Assembly: GCA_027492465.1 (NCBI GenBank)
Contig: JAPUET010000029.1
Coordinates: forward strand, 1 to 44,108
From: Candidatus Saccharimonadota bacterium
GTDB lineage: Bacteria; Patescibacteriota; Saccharimonadia; Saccharimonadales; Saccharimonadaceae
DNA: 44,108 nt
Direction of reading: 5' to 3'
Positions 25,357-33,438 of the stretch are shown in pieces. The translations under genes were made by a program, and so were the position numbers. Positions within the stretch are counted from its first letter, which is position 1. Every line of letters begins with the position of its first letter. A model generated the notes under the pieces. It saw only the letters and a program-made list of their open reading frames with translations. It searched no databases and was not told the origin of the DNA.

Positions 25357-26052
25357 TTAAGCCTCCTTTGTTTTGCCCTCAGCAACCGCTGCGACAAAGT
25401 AGTCGAGCAGTAGCTCAGTACCTTTAATTGCATCGTCGTTACCAGGAATCACATAGTCCACGGCGTTTGGATCGGCATTCGTATCGACAACGCCAACCAC
25501 TGGCACACCGAGGTTTTTTGCCTCAGCAATTGCGTTTTTATCGGTAAGCGTATCAATCACAATTACGAGACCTGGGCGGCCGTTTAAGTCTTTAATGCCA
25601 CCGTACTTCCCGTTCAGTAGATCGATTTCTTCCTGGAAACGCTGTACTTCTAGTTTGTTGTAGCGTTTTTCCAGGTCGCCACTCGCCATGCGCTTTTCAA
25701 GATCTTTTAGTTTCTTGATCTGTGCCGTAACGGTCGCAACGTTGGTCAGCATACCGCCAATCCATCGCTCCGTCACATATGGCTGACCAGCTTTTTCGGC
25801 AGCTGCCTTTACCGCTTCTTTTGTTTGCTTTTTCGTGCCAACAAACAGAATCTGCTTACCGCTTGCCGCAACCTTAGTAATAACAGGTAGTGCCTTATCG
25901 AGCGCTTCAACCGTTTTCGTCAGGTCAATAATGTGACTGTCCTGACGTTTGCTATGAATGTATGGCGCCATCTTTGGGTGCCAACGACTCGTTTTGTGAC
26001 CAAAGTGGACACCAGCCTCGAGCAAGGCTTTAATATCAACAGCAACTGCCAT
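25357..26052 (-). CDS. rpsB: 30S ribosomal protein S2
   Basis: Small-subunit protein bound on the back of the 30S head-body junction. The 231-aa product matches S2 along its length: KALLEAGVHFGHKTSRWHPKM at the start, the coiled-coil insertion around 100-150 (LKDLEKRMASGDLEKRY), and LVIVIDTLTDKNAIAEAKNL, VDTNADPNAVDYVIPGNDDA. It is translated from an SD AGAAGGA 4 nt before the ATG. That SD lies within a stem of a leader with interleaved inverted repeats (26053-26101), so autoregulation by S2 is likely. Promoter at 26129-26157. Confidence 0.97.
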   Translation of the reverse strand: MAVAVDIKALLEAGVHFGHKTSRWHPKMAPYIHSKRQDSHIIDLTKTVEALDKALPVITKVAASGKQILFVGTKKQTKEAVKAAAEKAGQPYVTERWIGGMLTNVATVTAQIKKLKDLEKRMASGDLEKRYNKLEVQRFQEEIDLLNGKYGGIKDLNGRPGLVIVIDTLTDKNAIAEAKNLGVPVVGVVDTNADPNAVDYVIPGNDDAIKGTELLLDYFVAAVAEGKTKEA

Positions 26053-26101
26053 GATATCCTTCTCCCTTCACGCGTGCCCTATTCAGGATATCTGCACGCG
26101 T
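26053..26101 (-). promoter_or_regulatory. Candidate rpsB leader: interleaved repeats, pseudoknot or switch covering the SD
   Basis: In transcript order the leader holds ACGCGTGC (26101-26094), GATATCCT (26092-26085), GCACGCGT (26077-26070) and AGGATATC (26060-26053), then the ATG. The first pairs with the third and the second with the fourth, both as perfect 8-bp helices. The order 1-2-1'-2' means they either form an H-type pseudoknot or are mutually exclusive. The fourth element overlaps the SD, so its pairing would hide the ribosome site. S2 is known to repress its own mRNA in E. coli. That this element does so here is inference. Confidence 0.6.
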
Positions 26102-26128
26102 TGTTTCATTAAAATTTATTACTACACT

Positions 26129-26157
26129 ATTGTAGCATTACACCTACAAAATGTAAA
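26129..26157 (-). promoter_or_regulatory. rpsB-tsf promoter
   Basis: Minus strand: -35 TTTACA (26152-26157), 17-bp spacer, and -10 TACAAT (26129-26134) preceded by TGC, giving an extended -10. One of the strongest promoters in the window. Predicted transcription start is near 26122, leaving a leader of about 70 nt. Confidence 0.75.
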
Positions 26158-26193
26158 TACTTGCCCAACTTCCGCTTATGGTATACTACAGGT

Positions 26194-26691
26194 ATGAAAA
26201 ACGTATTCCGTATCGTTGCTGGCCGCGTGTCTACTTGGGCAGGCTCAGCAACCGTCTTCCTTGGTGCAATTCTCATCGTTCTAATATGGGCGGGCACCGG
26301 TCCCCTCTTTCAGTTTAGCGATACATGGCAACTTGTTATCAATACCGGCACCACAATCATTACCTTTCTAATGGTATTCTTGATTCAAAATACCCAAAAC
26401 CGCGACGGTAAAGCGGTACAAATCAAACTCGATGAGCTAATTCGCGCCACCAAAGGAGCTCGGCAATATTACGTTGGCCTAGAAGACCTCACTGACGACG
26501 AATTGGCCGCGCTTGACCAACAATTCAAAGACCTGGCAGCTCAGCCTAGTACCGCACGCGCCATTAAACGCTTGCAAGAAACAATTGCGCTCGCACACGC
26601 CGAGCGTAAAAATCAATTACCTCATCTGCCGCACCTAATGCCCAGTCACGCCCCAAAAGTGAACGAGCAAAACGTCACTGCGCGCAACTAA
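26194..26691 (+). CDS. Low-affinity iron permease (Fet4-like) family membrane protein
   Basis: A 165-aa protein resembling bacterial members of the Fet4/low-affinity iron permease family. Two TM helices lie near 17-36 and 46-66 with the typical WAGTGPLFQFSDTWQLVINT, then TTIITFLMVFLIQNTQNRD and KAVQIKLDELIRATKGAR. The C-terminal 80 residues are cytoplasmic and helical. The ATG at 26194 was chosen over an upstream TTG at 26161 because a TATACT (26182-26187) lies exactly 6 nt before it. Bacterial members are short and a transport function for them is not proven. It is divergent from rpsB. Confidence 0.85.
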   Translation: MKNVFRIVAGRVSTWAGSATVFLGAILIVLIWAGTGPLFQFSDTWQLVINTGTTIITFLMVFLIQNTQNRDGKAVQIKLDELIRATKGARQYYVGLEDLTDDELAALDQQFKDLAAQPSTARAIKRLQETIALAHAERKNQLPHLPHLMPSHAPKVNEQNVTARN

Positions 26692-26698
26692 CCTACCT

Positions 26699-26727
26699 TT
26701 GACAAGAGGTAGTGTATCTGCTATGAT
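26699..26727 (+). promoter_or_regulatory. rpmE2 promoter, near consensus
   Basis: Perfect -35 TTGACA (26699-26704), 17-bp spacer, -10 TATGAT (26722-26727). The predicted start of transcription (about 26734) lies roughly 3 nt before the ATG at 26737 and no SD is present, so this is one of the clearest leaderless arrangements here. Confidence 0.8.
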
Positions 26728-26736
26728 GGTACGGTT

Positions 26737-27057
26737 ATGAAAAGCAGTATTCACCCACAAGATTACCGCCCTGTCGTATTTAGCGACGATATAGCGGGCT
26801 TCGCGTTTTTGACTCAGTCAACAGCGCAGACTACTGATACGATCCAATGGGAAGATGGCAACACCTACCCACTCGTAAAAGTACACATCTCATCTAAATC
26901 TCACCCGTTCTTTACTGGTGAAGAGAAGATTATCGACACCGAAGGTCGTGTCGACCGCTTTAAGGCGCGCGCCAAAGCCGCCGAAGAGCGTAAAGTCGCC
27001 CTTGCCGCCAAGGCAAAGAAGGCTAACGCTAAAAAAGCAGCTAAGACGAGCGAGTAA
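26737..27057 (+). CDS. rpmE2: 50S ribosomal protein L31, type B (zinc-free)
   Basis: The 106-aa protein begins [21 protein letters not shown] and continues [20 protein letters not shown] and [18 protein letters not shown], the L31 type B pattern without the CxxC zinc cysteines of type A. The last 35 residues are an alanine/lysine-rich extension ([17 protein letters not shown]) longer than in most L31 proteins and possibly RNA-binding. Zinc-free L31 normally replaces the zinc form under zinc limitation. No second copy is visible, so it may be the only one. A terminator follows at 27067-27112. Confidence 0.95.
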   Translation: MKSSIHPQDYRPVVFSDDIAGFAFLTQSTAQTTDTIQWEDGNTYPLVKVHISSKSHPFFTGEEKIIDTEGRVDRFKARAKAAEERKVALAAKAKKANAKKAAKTSE

Positions 27058-27066
27058 TCACCCTTC

Positions 27067-27112
27067 CAGTAAAAATAAGAACCTCCTCTACCGGAGGTTC
27101 TTATTTTTACTG
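27067..27112 (+). terminator. Strong intrinsic terminator after rpmE2
   Basis: A perfect 20-bp stem (27067-27086 with 27093-27112) around a 6-nt loop, with core AAGAACCTCC/GGAGGTTCTT and an outer A5/T5 run. It isolates rpmE2 from the next gene. Confidence 0.9.
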
Positions 27113-27181
27113 CCAGTCGACTGCAGTCATCTTTTTACGGTATGCTCACGGTAATACCGCTTCTGCTATAATTAAAGTAGT

Positions 27182-27943
27182 ATGCAACCAGAGCTACAAA
27201 CACCCTTGAGGCCATCTACTGCTACCGTTGAAAGCCAAATCAATAAACGTAAAGCTACTTGGGGTGTTGCCTGCCTGGTTGCCCCAACCATCGTATTTTA
27301 TTTAACCTTTATCGTTTCTATAGCTTCTGACCTGATTACGAGCGCTAACACAGTTTCATGGCCGTCATTGTTTGGCCACACCCCAGACCCTATGACGATA
27401 AAAAGCGGCATACTGCTAAGCATTGGCACGGTCGTAGGCTTAACGTGGCTACCAGGTATTATTATTGGCATTATTCTTCTTGCGACACGCAAATCCATCA
27501 CACCCTACCATGTACAGCCCCGGCAATTGGCCTGGTATATTAGCTTTTGGCTGCTGATAGCCCTACACTGCATACAGGTTCTCGCATTTAGCCTAATGAC
27601 GATAGCAAGTCAATTCAACGTTACAGATCCAGGCATAGGGCTTCTTGTTGCCGCCATCCTCTCAGCCTATTGCTTGCTATGTTTCTACATGGGCGGTGCA
27701 CTGGTACTTACCAAGCGGAGGGCACTGACTCATCCCCTTGCAACACTTACCGCCCTTTTACTCACCCTAAGCCCTAGCGTATTTGTTCCCGCCATCGCCT
27801 TTGGAGGTTTTAGCTCAACACAACAAATTCTCGTTTTCGGAGGTATATTGCTGTTAACAACTACCTTGGGCGCCGTTATGCTGTTGGCGCTTCTTTTTAA
27901 ACGACGAGCAACCGAGCAACCACTGAAAACTTTGCTACAATAA
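27182..27943 (+). CDS. Polytopic membrane protein, unknown family (paralogue 1)
   Basis: The 253-aa protein has about six hydrophobic segments near residues 30-52, 77-103, 116-142, 150-178, 186-210 and 217-240. Its first third carries the stretch KATWGVACLVAPT and later GLTWLPGIIIGIILLATRK, both repeated in the next gene. The N-terminus is proline/threonine-rich and cytoplasmic. No enzyme or transporter motif is visible. An extended -10 (TGCTATAAT, 27164-27172) lies 9 nt before the ATG. It is followed after 7 nt by the paralogue. Confidence 0.75.
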   Translation: MQPELQTPLRPSTATVESQINKRKATWGVACLVAPTIVFYLTFIVSIASDLITSANTVSWPSLFGHTPDPMTIKSGILLSIGTVVGLTWLPGIIIGIILLATRKSITPYHVQPRQLAWYISFWLLIALHCIQVLAFSLMTIASQFNVTDPGIGLLVAAILSAYCLLCFYMGGALVLTKRRALTHPLATLTALLLTLSPSVFVPAIAFGGFSSTQQILVFGGILLLTTTLGAVMLLALLFKRRATEQPLKTLLQ

Positions 27944-27950
27944 GAGTATC

Positions 27951-28295
27951 ATGCAACCAACCTCACAACTCCCCCAAGTACCGCCCCTCCCCGCTAGCAG
28001 CGAACAGGTGCAAAAAACCAACAAACTCAAACTTATATGGGGCGTAGTCTGCCTAGTTGGGCCGACTGCACTCCTTATTATTTCCATCCTGTTATTTGCG
28101 CTCCTCAGTTTTATCGATAGCACACAAACACCACCGTCGGCGCCAAGCGAAAGCGAGAGTTTGTTTGGCGAGTCATCACCAGCACATACGATCACCAATG
28201 TCATCTTATATCTCGTAGGTGCAGTGAGCGCCTTAACCTGGCTACCTGGCGTTATTATCGGCATCATCTTGCTTACTAGTCGTAAGCGAGCATAA
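27951..28295 (+). CDS. Small two-TM membrane protein, unknown family (paralogue 2)
   Basis: The 114-aa protein matches the first third of the preceding gene product: a proline-rich start, LIWGVVCLVGPTALLIISIL, a polar serine/proline loop, and a second TM helix SALTWLPGVIIGIILLTSRK. The shared unit 'WGVxCLVxPT ... LTWLPGxIIGIILL' points to a tandem duplication, followed by a C-terminal extension of copy 1 or loss in copy 2. A TGCTACAAT extended -10 overlaps the previous stop codon and lies 9 nt before this ATG. Its stop codon abuts the 36-bp prfA-like repeat at 28295-28330. Confidence 0.72.
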   Translation: MQPTSQLPQVPPLPASSEQVQKTNKLKLIWGVVCLVGPTALLIISILLFALLSFIDSTQTPPSAPSESESLFGESSPAHTITNVILYLVGAVSALTWLPGVIIGIILLTSRKRA

Positions 28296-28330
28296 ATGAG
28301 AAACAAAATCTTAGCGATTTTTTGGCGCAG
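28295..28330 (+). repeat. Direct repeat copy 1: out-of-place prfA 5' segment
   Basis: These 36 bp match prfA codons around residues 13-24 (29062-29097) with only two mismatches. Copy 1 lies in noncoding sequence right after a stop codon. The two copies flank the unknown minus-strand gene 28388-28921. Confidence 0.85.
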
Positions 28331-28360
28331 AAAGAGCCTTTTTATAAAAAGGCTCTTTTT
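28331..28360. terminator. Bidirectional terminator between convergent genes
   Basis: Fully palindromic 28 bp: AAAGAGCCTTTTTA followed by its complement, then two more T. The usable hairpin has core AGAGCC/GGCTCT and T/A runs on both sides. It serves the plus-strand membrane genes and the minus-strand gene ending at 28388. Confidence 0.75.
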
Positions 28361-28387
28361 AGTTCGCTACAAGATATTCGCGAAGTA

Positions 28388-28921
28388 TTATTTTTGACGC
28401 ATTGACTTAACGATTGCCGCAAGCGCTGTTTTATCGGGGTCAACGTCCCTCGGTGATCCGTCCATATCGTGGGTTACTGCTGGAAACGCAATGGCATCAT
28501 GTAGTGGTATAGCGTCAAGATGTTTGACGCCGCGCCCCTCAGGAGTGCCGGCTACCCACCTATCTGGATAATTAAGAGCTTCAGTCCATCGACCATAGTT
28601 TCTTTTATCGTCCTTTAGCTTTGCGTTCGCGGCTACTTCTGCATGCACAGCATCTGCCAACTCTTTAGGTATGATTGTGCCGCCCACATTACCTTCATGG
28701 GTTTTTTCACTAACGGCTGTCCAATCAACAAACGCAACATGCGTAGCATCCAACCCGCCGAAGGCGTATCTACCCATGGTTCTTGACTTTTTTGGCCCTT
28801 GCGATAGGACTCTATCATATTTAAGCGCCGCGGTGATACTCTCCGCAGTAGGGTCTGCATTAGCATTGGCTCTTGCAGAGTGTGCAAAAGCGCGTTGTTC
28901 ACGTGGATTACGGTTTTTCAT
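28388..28921 (-). CDS. Soluble protein of unknown function
   Basis: The 177-aa product has no signal peptide or TM segment. The N-terminus is basic and alanine-rich (NPREQRAFAHSARANANADP), followed by a probable mixed alpha/beta domain with VAFVDWTAVSEKTHEGNVGG and histidine/aspartate-containing LHDAIAFPAVTHDMDGSPRD near the C-terminus. I do not recognise the family. It has its own promoter (28928-28956) and a terminator. It is surrounded by plus-strand genes and flanked by two copies of a prfA segment, which suggests insertion at this site. Confidence 0.7.
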   Translation of the reverse strand: MKNRNPREQRAFAHSARANANADPTAESITAALKYDRVLSQGPKKSRTMGRYAFGGLDATHVAFVDWTAVSEKTHEGNVGGTIIPKELADAVHAEVAANAKLKDDKRNYGRWTEALNYPDRWVAGTPEGRGVKHLDAIPLHDAIAFPAVTHDMDGSPRDVDPDKTALAAIVKSMRQK

Positions 28922-28927
28922 AACTTT

Positions 28928-28956
28928 ATTCTAGCATATTCTTTATAAAAAATCAA
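28928..28956 (-). promoter_or_regulatory. Promoter of the unknown gene 28388-28921
   Basis: Minus strand -35 TTGATT (28951-28956), 17-bp A/T-rich spacer, -10 TAGAAT (28928-28933), then 6 nt to the ATG. This is a leaderless arrangement without SD. Confidence 0.65.
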
Positions 28957-29008
28957 GTCTTTTATACCCTGTTAGTGATGCTTACCTCTGTAATTTTGTC
29001 TGATTATC

Positions 29009-29017
29009 TGGTATAAT
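29009..29017 (+). promoter_or_regulatory. prfA extended -10 element
   Basis: TGGTATAAT is a perfect extended -10, ending 8 nt before the prfA ATG at 29026. No good -35 is visible, which is usual for extended -10 promoters. Confidence 0.65.
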
Positions 29018-29025
29018 TACTACAT

Positions 29026-30096
<1,071 letters not shown>

Positions 30097-30097
30097 G

Positions 30098-30610
30098 ATG
30101 GGAAAAGCATACCTTATTACCGGCATAGCGGGTGCAGGAAAATCTACCATCAAACAATCTTTGATTGATTTAGGGTATACCGCCTACGACATTGATGACG
30201 GTATGGCTCACTGGGTAAACCGCGAAACCAAAAAGCCCACCGCCTATAGTTCCGCGCTAGTCCCTATGACCGACGCTCATGACTGGCTGGTGAATAAAGC
30301 TGCTTTATTAAAGGCTATCGCCTCAGACAAAGTGGTATTTGTTTGTGGTTCAGCGCACGATCTTTATCAGTACTGCGATTATTTCGATACCGCATTTCTT
30401 CTCCGCTACCCTTCTGCCGATGCCATTAAAACACGGCTTAGTTCGCGCACCAACAATTCATACGGCAAAGACCCCAAAGAACTCGCCAGTATCATTGGTT
30501 ACTGGAAAGAATACGAGCAACGGTATATGCATATTGCCAAAGTGATTGACTGCACCGAGCCGCTTCCAAATATCATCACTACAATTATTTCCACTATTAA
30601 TTCGCCATGA
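30098..30610 (+). CDS. P-loop nucleotide-binding protein, small kinase-like
   Basis: A 170-aa protein with an N-terminal Walker A GIAGAGKST at residues 9-17, preceded by a hydrophobic strand (AYLITG), as in nucleoside/adenylate kinase-like P-loop proteins. A conserved DIDDGMAHW follows the first helix, as for substrate-binding acidic residues, and a lid-like KTRLSSRTNNSYGK lies near 108-121. The frame is open further upstream into prfA, but the ATG at 30098, 1 nt after the prfA stop, gives a natural start at the P-loop. The stop overlaps prmC (ATGA). The substrate is unknown. Confidence 0.8.
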   Translation: MGKAYLITGIAGAGKSTIKQSLIDLGYTAYDIDDGMAHWVNRETKKPTAYSSALVPMTDAHDWLVNKAALLKAIASDKVVFVCGSAHDLYQYCDYFDTAFLLRYPSADAIKTRLSSRTNNSYGKDPKELASIIGYWKEYEQRYMHIAKVIDCTEPLPNIITTIISTINSP

Positions 30611-31449
30611 TAAAGCAGTCAAGTATAAGCAACGATAGTGTCCGCATCTGGACTCGTGATGCGGCCGAAGAGCTCGCAAGCGCAGGCATTGCAAGTGCAC
30701 TCCTTGACGCCGAAATTATACTCGCCCATACCCTGCGCAAAAGTCGTACATGGTTGCATGCACATAGCGAGGATTTAATTAGGGTGCGAGAGTTAGAAAT
30801 AGCAAATGCACGCCTCGCACTTCGCTTAGACCGCACGCCCATTGCCTACATCATTGGCCACAAAGAGTTTTACGGCCGCCTGTTCAAAGTAACCCCGAGC
30901 GTACTCATTCCCCGTCCGGAATCAGAAGCTATTATCACGCTATTAAAAGCGCACTTGCCGGAAAAAGCTACTCGCTTAATTGATGTCGGCACCGGTAGCG
31001 GTTGCCTTGGTATCACCGCTAAACTAGAGCTTCCACAGCTCGAGGTGACTCTTGCAGATATTAGTCACCACGCTCTCAAGGTGGCCGAATCTAACGCACA
31101 GTCCCTAAACGCCGAGGTTACTATCATCAGAAGCGACCTGCTTTCAAAACTCGAAATTCAACATTCACAATTCGACATCCTTCTCGCCAACCTGCCTTAT
31201 GTCGATCCATCATGGGAACGCTCGCCCGAAACTAACGCCGAACCCGAACTTGCCCTCTTCGCGAGTGATGGCGGGCTAGCGCTTATTAAGCGGCTTCTTC
31301 AGCAGGCGCCCGAAAGCCTATTGCCTGGCGGGATCATAATCCTTGAGGCAGACCCAGAGCAACACGCTGCAATTATTGACTGTGCATCCAACTATAATAT
31401 TCACCATATCACCACAGATGGGTACGCGATAGTATTGCGGTTAAACTAA
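30607..31449 (+). CDS. prmC: Release factor glutamine N5-methyltransferase
   Basis: SAM-dependent enzyme that methylates the GGQ glutamine of RF1 and RF2. The 280-aa protein has the N-terminal helical domain, the SAM-binding motif DVGTGSGCLG at 126-135, and the active-site NPPY motif in the form NLPY (195-198, ANLPYVDPSW). The second residue differs from the usual proline; N and PY are kept. The ATG overlaps the previous stop. The stop codon overlaps that of the convergent htrA gene by 3 nt, so no terminator separates the two. Confidence 0.93.
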   Translation: MIKQSSISNDSVRIWTRDAAEELASAGIASALLDAEIILAHTLRKSRTWLHAHSEDLIRVRELEIANARLALRLDRTPIAYIIGHKEFYGRLFKVTPSVLIPRPESEAIITLLKAHLPEKATRLIDVGTGSGCLGITAKLELPQLEVTLADISHHALKVAESNAQSLNAEVTIIRSDLLSKLEIQHSQFDILLANLPYVDPSWERSPETNAEPELALFASDGGLALIKRLLQQAPESLLPGGIIILEADPEQHAAIIDCASNYNIHHITTDGYAIVLRLN

Positions 31450-32615
31450 CTTGAATAGAGACCGAGTGTCACTTTTGCCGTAGCTTCTTTACCATCGCGT
31501 AAATAGGTAATCTCAATCGTATCGCCAGGTCCGTACTGACCAATAAGCGTAGACACGCCTCCGGCCGTACCAACTATCTGCCTATTGATTTTGGTAACGA
31601 TATCTTTTTCCTTCAAGCCAGCCTTAGCGGCGGGACTACCGGCAACCACAGCAACATCCGAGCCGCTGGTCGCCACGTAGGCCCCTTGTTTTACAGGCAG
31701 GTCATATTGCTTAGCGACGGCCGCGGTAATTTCAACATATCGAAGCCCTAGATAGGCGCGCTTTACTCCGTCGCCTGCTACCACAGATTTAGTGGTACCC
31801 TTGGTTGCATTAATTGGAATTGCAAAGCCAATCCCCTCGGCATCTGAGGCCACTGCCGTATTCATACCAATCACTTGGCCGCTAAAGTTGAGAAGTGGCC
31901 CGCCAGAGTTCCCTGGGTTAATCGCAGCATCGGTTTGCAAAAGATCGGTCAACGATTCAACATTATTCTCATCGCCTTGATTGCTGGCCGAGACTGGTCG
32001 TCCCTTGCCCGAGATAATACCGCTGGAAACAGTGTTTTGGTATTGTCCAAGCGCATTCCCGATTGCAATCACCTGCTGTCCAACTCGAACGGTCGACGAG
32101 TCGCCAAATTCGGCCGGCGTAAGATCGCTAACACCATCAATTTTAAGATAAGCGACGTCATTCAAAGGGTCAGAACCGATAACTTTCGCGTCTTCGTACG
32201 TAGTACCGTCGGTCGTTACTACCTGCACCTTAGTTGCTCCATCGACAACGTGGTTATTGGTAAGAATATAACCATCTTTACTTAAAATAATGCCCGTTCC
32301 AGCCGCTTGTTGATCGGCGGCACCGAAAATATTTTGAGCATTCGTGCTTGTCACGATCGAAACAACACTAGGCGCTACTTTTTCTACCACTTTACTAATA
32401 AGGTCCTCGGTAGAAGTCGCGGTAAGATTGCCATCATTTTTTACTGTCTGCACCTCTGTAATGGGCGCGAGATTTGTATGCGTATACCAATAGTAACCCC
32501 CCACCGAAAGCGCGATAAGAATGATACCAACAATAACTGCCACAGTTCCCTTCTTGGTAGAGTTATTATTTACAGGAACGACAGGCGCGGTAACTGGTTG
32601 ATCATTGTTTTGCAT
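31446..32615 (-). CDS. HtrA/DegP-type serine protease, membrane-anchored with one PDZ domain
   Basis: Envelope quality-control protease of 389 aa. One TM helix lies at 23-43, then an extracytoplasmic trypsin-like domain with triad H122 (TNNHVVDG), D153 (DPLNDVAYLK) and S237 (NPGNSGGPL). A single PDZ domain follows (about 285-385, AGLKEKDIVTKINRQIVG). The single TM plus single PDZ layout is that of Gram-positive HtrA. SD AAGGAG is 6 nt before the ATG. It is the last gene of the LCP - membrane protein - HtrA run. Confidence 0.95.
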   Translation of the reverse strand: MQNNDQPVTAPVVPVNNNSTKKGTVAVIVGIILIALSVGGYYWYTHTNLAPITEVQTVKNDGNLTATSTEDLISKVVEKVAPSVVSIVTSTNAQNIFGAADQQAAGTGIILSKDGYILTNNHVVDGATKVQVVTTDGTTYEDAKVIGSDPLNDVAYLKIDGVSDLTPAEFGDSSTVRVGQQVIAIGNALGQYQNTVSSGIISGKGRPVSASNQGDENNVESLTDLLQTDAAINPGNSGGPLLNFSGQVIGMNTAVASDAEGIGFAIPINATKGTTKSVVAGDGVKRAYLGLRYVEITAAVAKQYDLPVKQGAYVATSGSDVAVVAGSPAAKAGLKEKDIVTKINRQIVGTAGGVSTLIGQYGPGDTIEITYLRDGKEATAKVTLGLYSS

Positions 32616-32638
32616 GTTTTCTCCTTGTTTTTACTAGC

Positions 32639-33418
32639 TTACAGGGTGTCTGGGCTAAATAGTCGAGCGAACACATAGGCTGTCACCATAATACTGGCAG
32701 TGAGGATAATGGCAGGTAAAATATCCGCACGCCGAACCGAACCATAGCGGTGATAGCTGTTATATGCCCGCTCTGCTATAAAGCATAGTAGCGTCGTAAA
32801 TAATGCTAGCTGAGAAAACTGAATGGAACCTGAGTTCGGAACGGGATATGCCATCAGCCAGTGAAAACTCACCCAACCTAACTCGGCAAACGCAAAAGCA
32901 CCAATCATACTATACAGTGTGGTATGAGGCTCTTCGTAGCTGCCGAGCACATGACGGCTTACCACATAGCCAATTCCACCCATAGCGAGAACGAAAAAGA
33001 ACGGGTCCCACGCGTATGAAACAATCGAAAGTGCCGTAATCCCAATAAATACCGCTACCGCCGCCTGAAAAGCCACAAATGAGCGCCGTGAGCGGGGCTT
33101 GATAAAAAGCAACCAACCGATATAAAGCAGTGCAATCACGATCTGCGCCACCGTACTTCCCTGAGCAGAAGCAAGCAGCACCACAACGCTAATGCCAACA
33201 ATAATATCGACCATATTGGCAATAAGGTTAGCAAACCAAAAACGAGGCCGAACAGCTAAGACGCGCCACTTACTCAATAGTACCATCAAAAAAGCAAGCC
33301 ACGGTGATTGTGAAGTTGTCACAATAAGATAAATAACGGCGGCGAGCGCAATATTCATGCCTATGTAGGCGAGTTCGCTTACACGAGATCGACGCCTATG
33401 CAATTTCAACAAGTCCAT
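32639..33418 (-). CDS. Polytopic membrane protein, unknown function
   Basis: The 259-aa protein has about eight hydrophobic segments covering nearly the whole length, with a basic N-terminus (MDLLKLHRRRSRVSELAY). A loop with KWRVLAVRPRFWFANL between helices 2 and 3 and a conserved-looking GSYEEPHTTLYSMIGAFAFAEL in the middle are the only distinct features. No known family is recognised. A TACAAT (33429-33434) lies 10 nt before the ATG and an AGAGGA ribosome site in between. It lies between an LCP ligase and HtrA, suggesting an envelope role. Confidence 0.75.
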   Translation of the reverse strand: MDLLKLHRRRSRVSELAYIGMNIALAAVIYLIVTTSQSPWLAFLMVLLSKWRVLAVRPRFWFANLIANMVDIIVGISVVVLLASAQGSTVAQIVIALLYIGWLLFIKPRSRRSFVAFQAAVAVFIGITALSIVSYAWDPFFFVLAMGGIGYVVSRHVLGSYEEPHTTLYSMIGAFAFAELGWVSFHWLMAYPVPNSGSIQFSQLALFTTLLCFIAERAYNSYHRYGSVRRADILPAIILTASIMVTAYVFARLFSPDTL

Positions 33419-33438
33419 ATGTCCTCTTATTGTACCAC

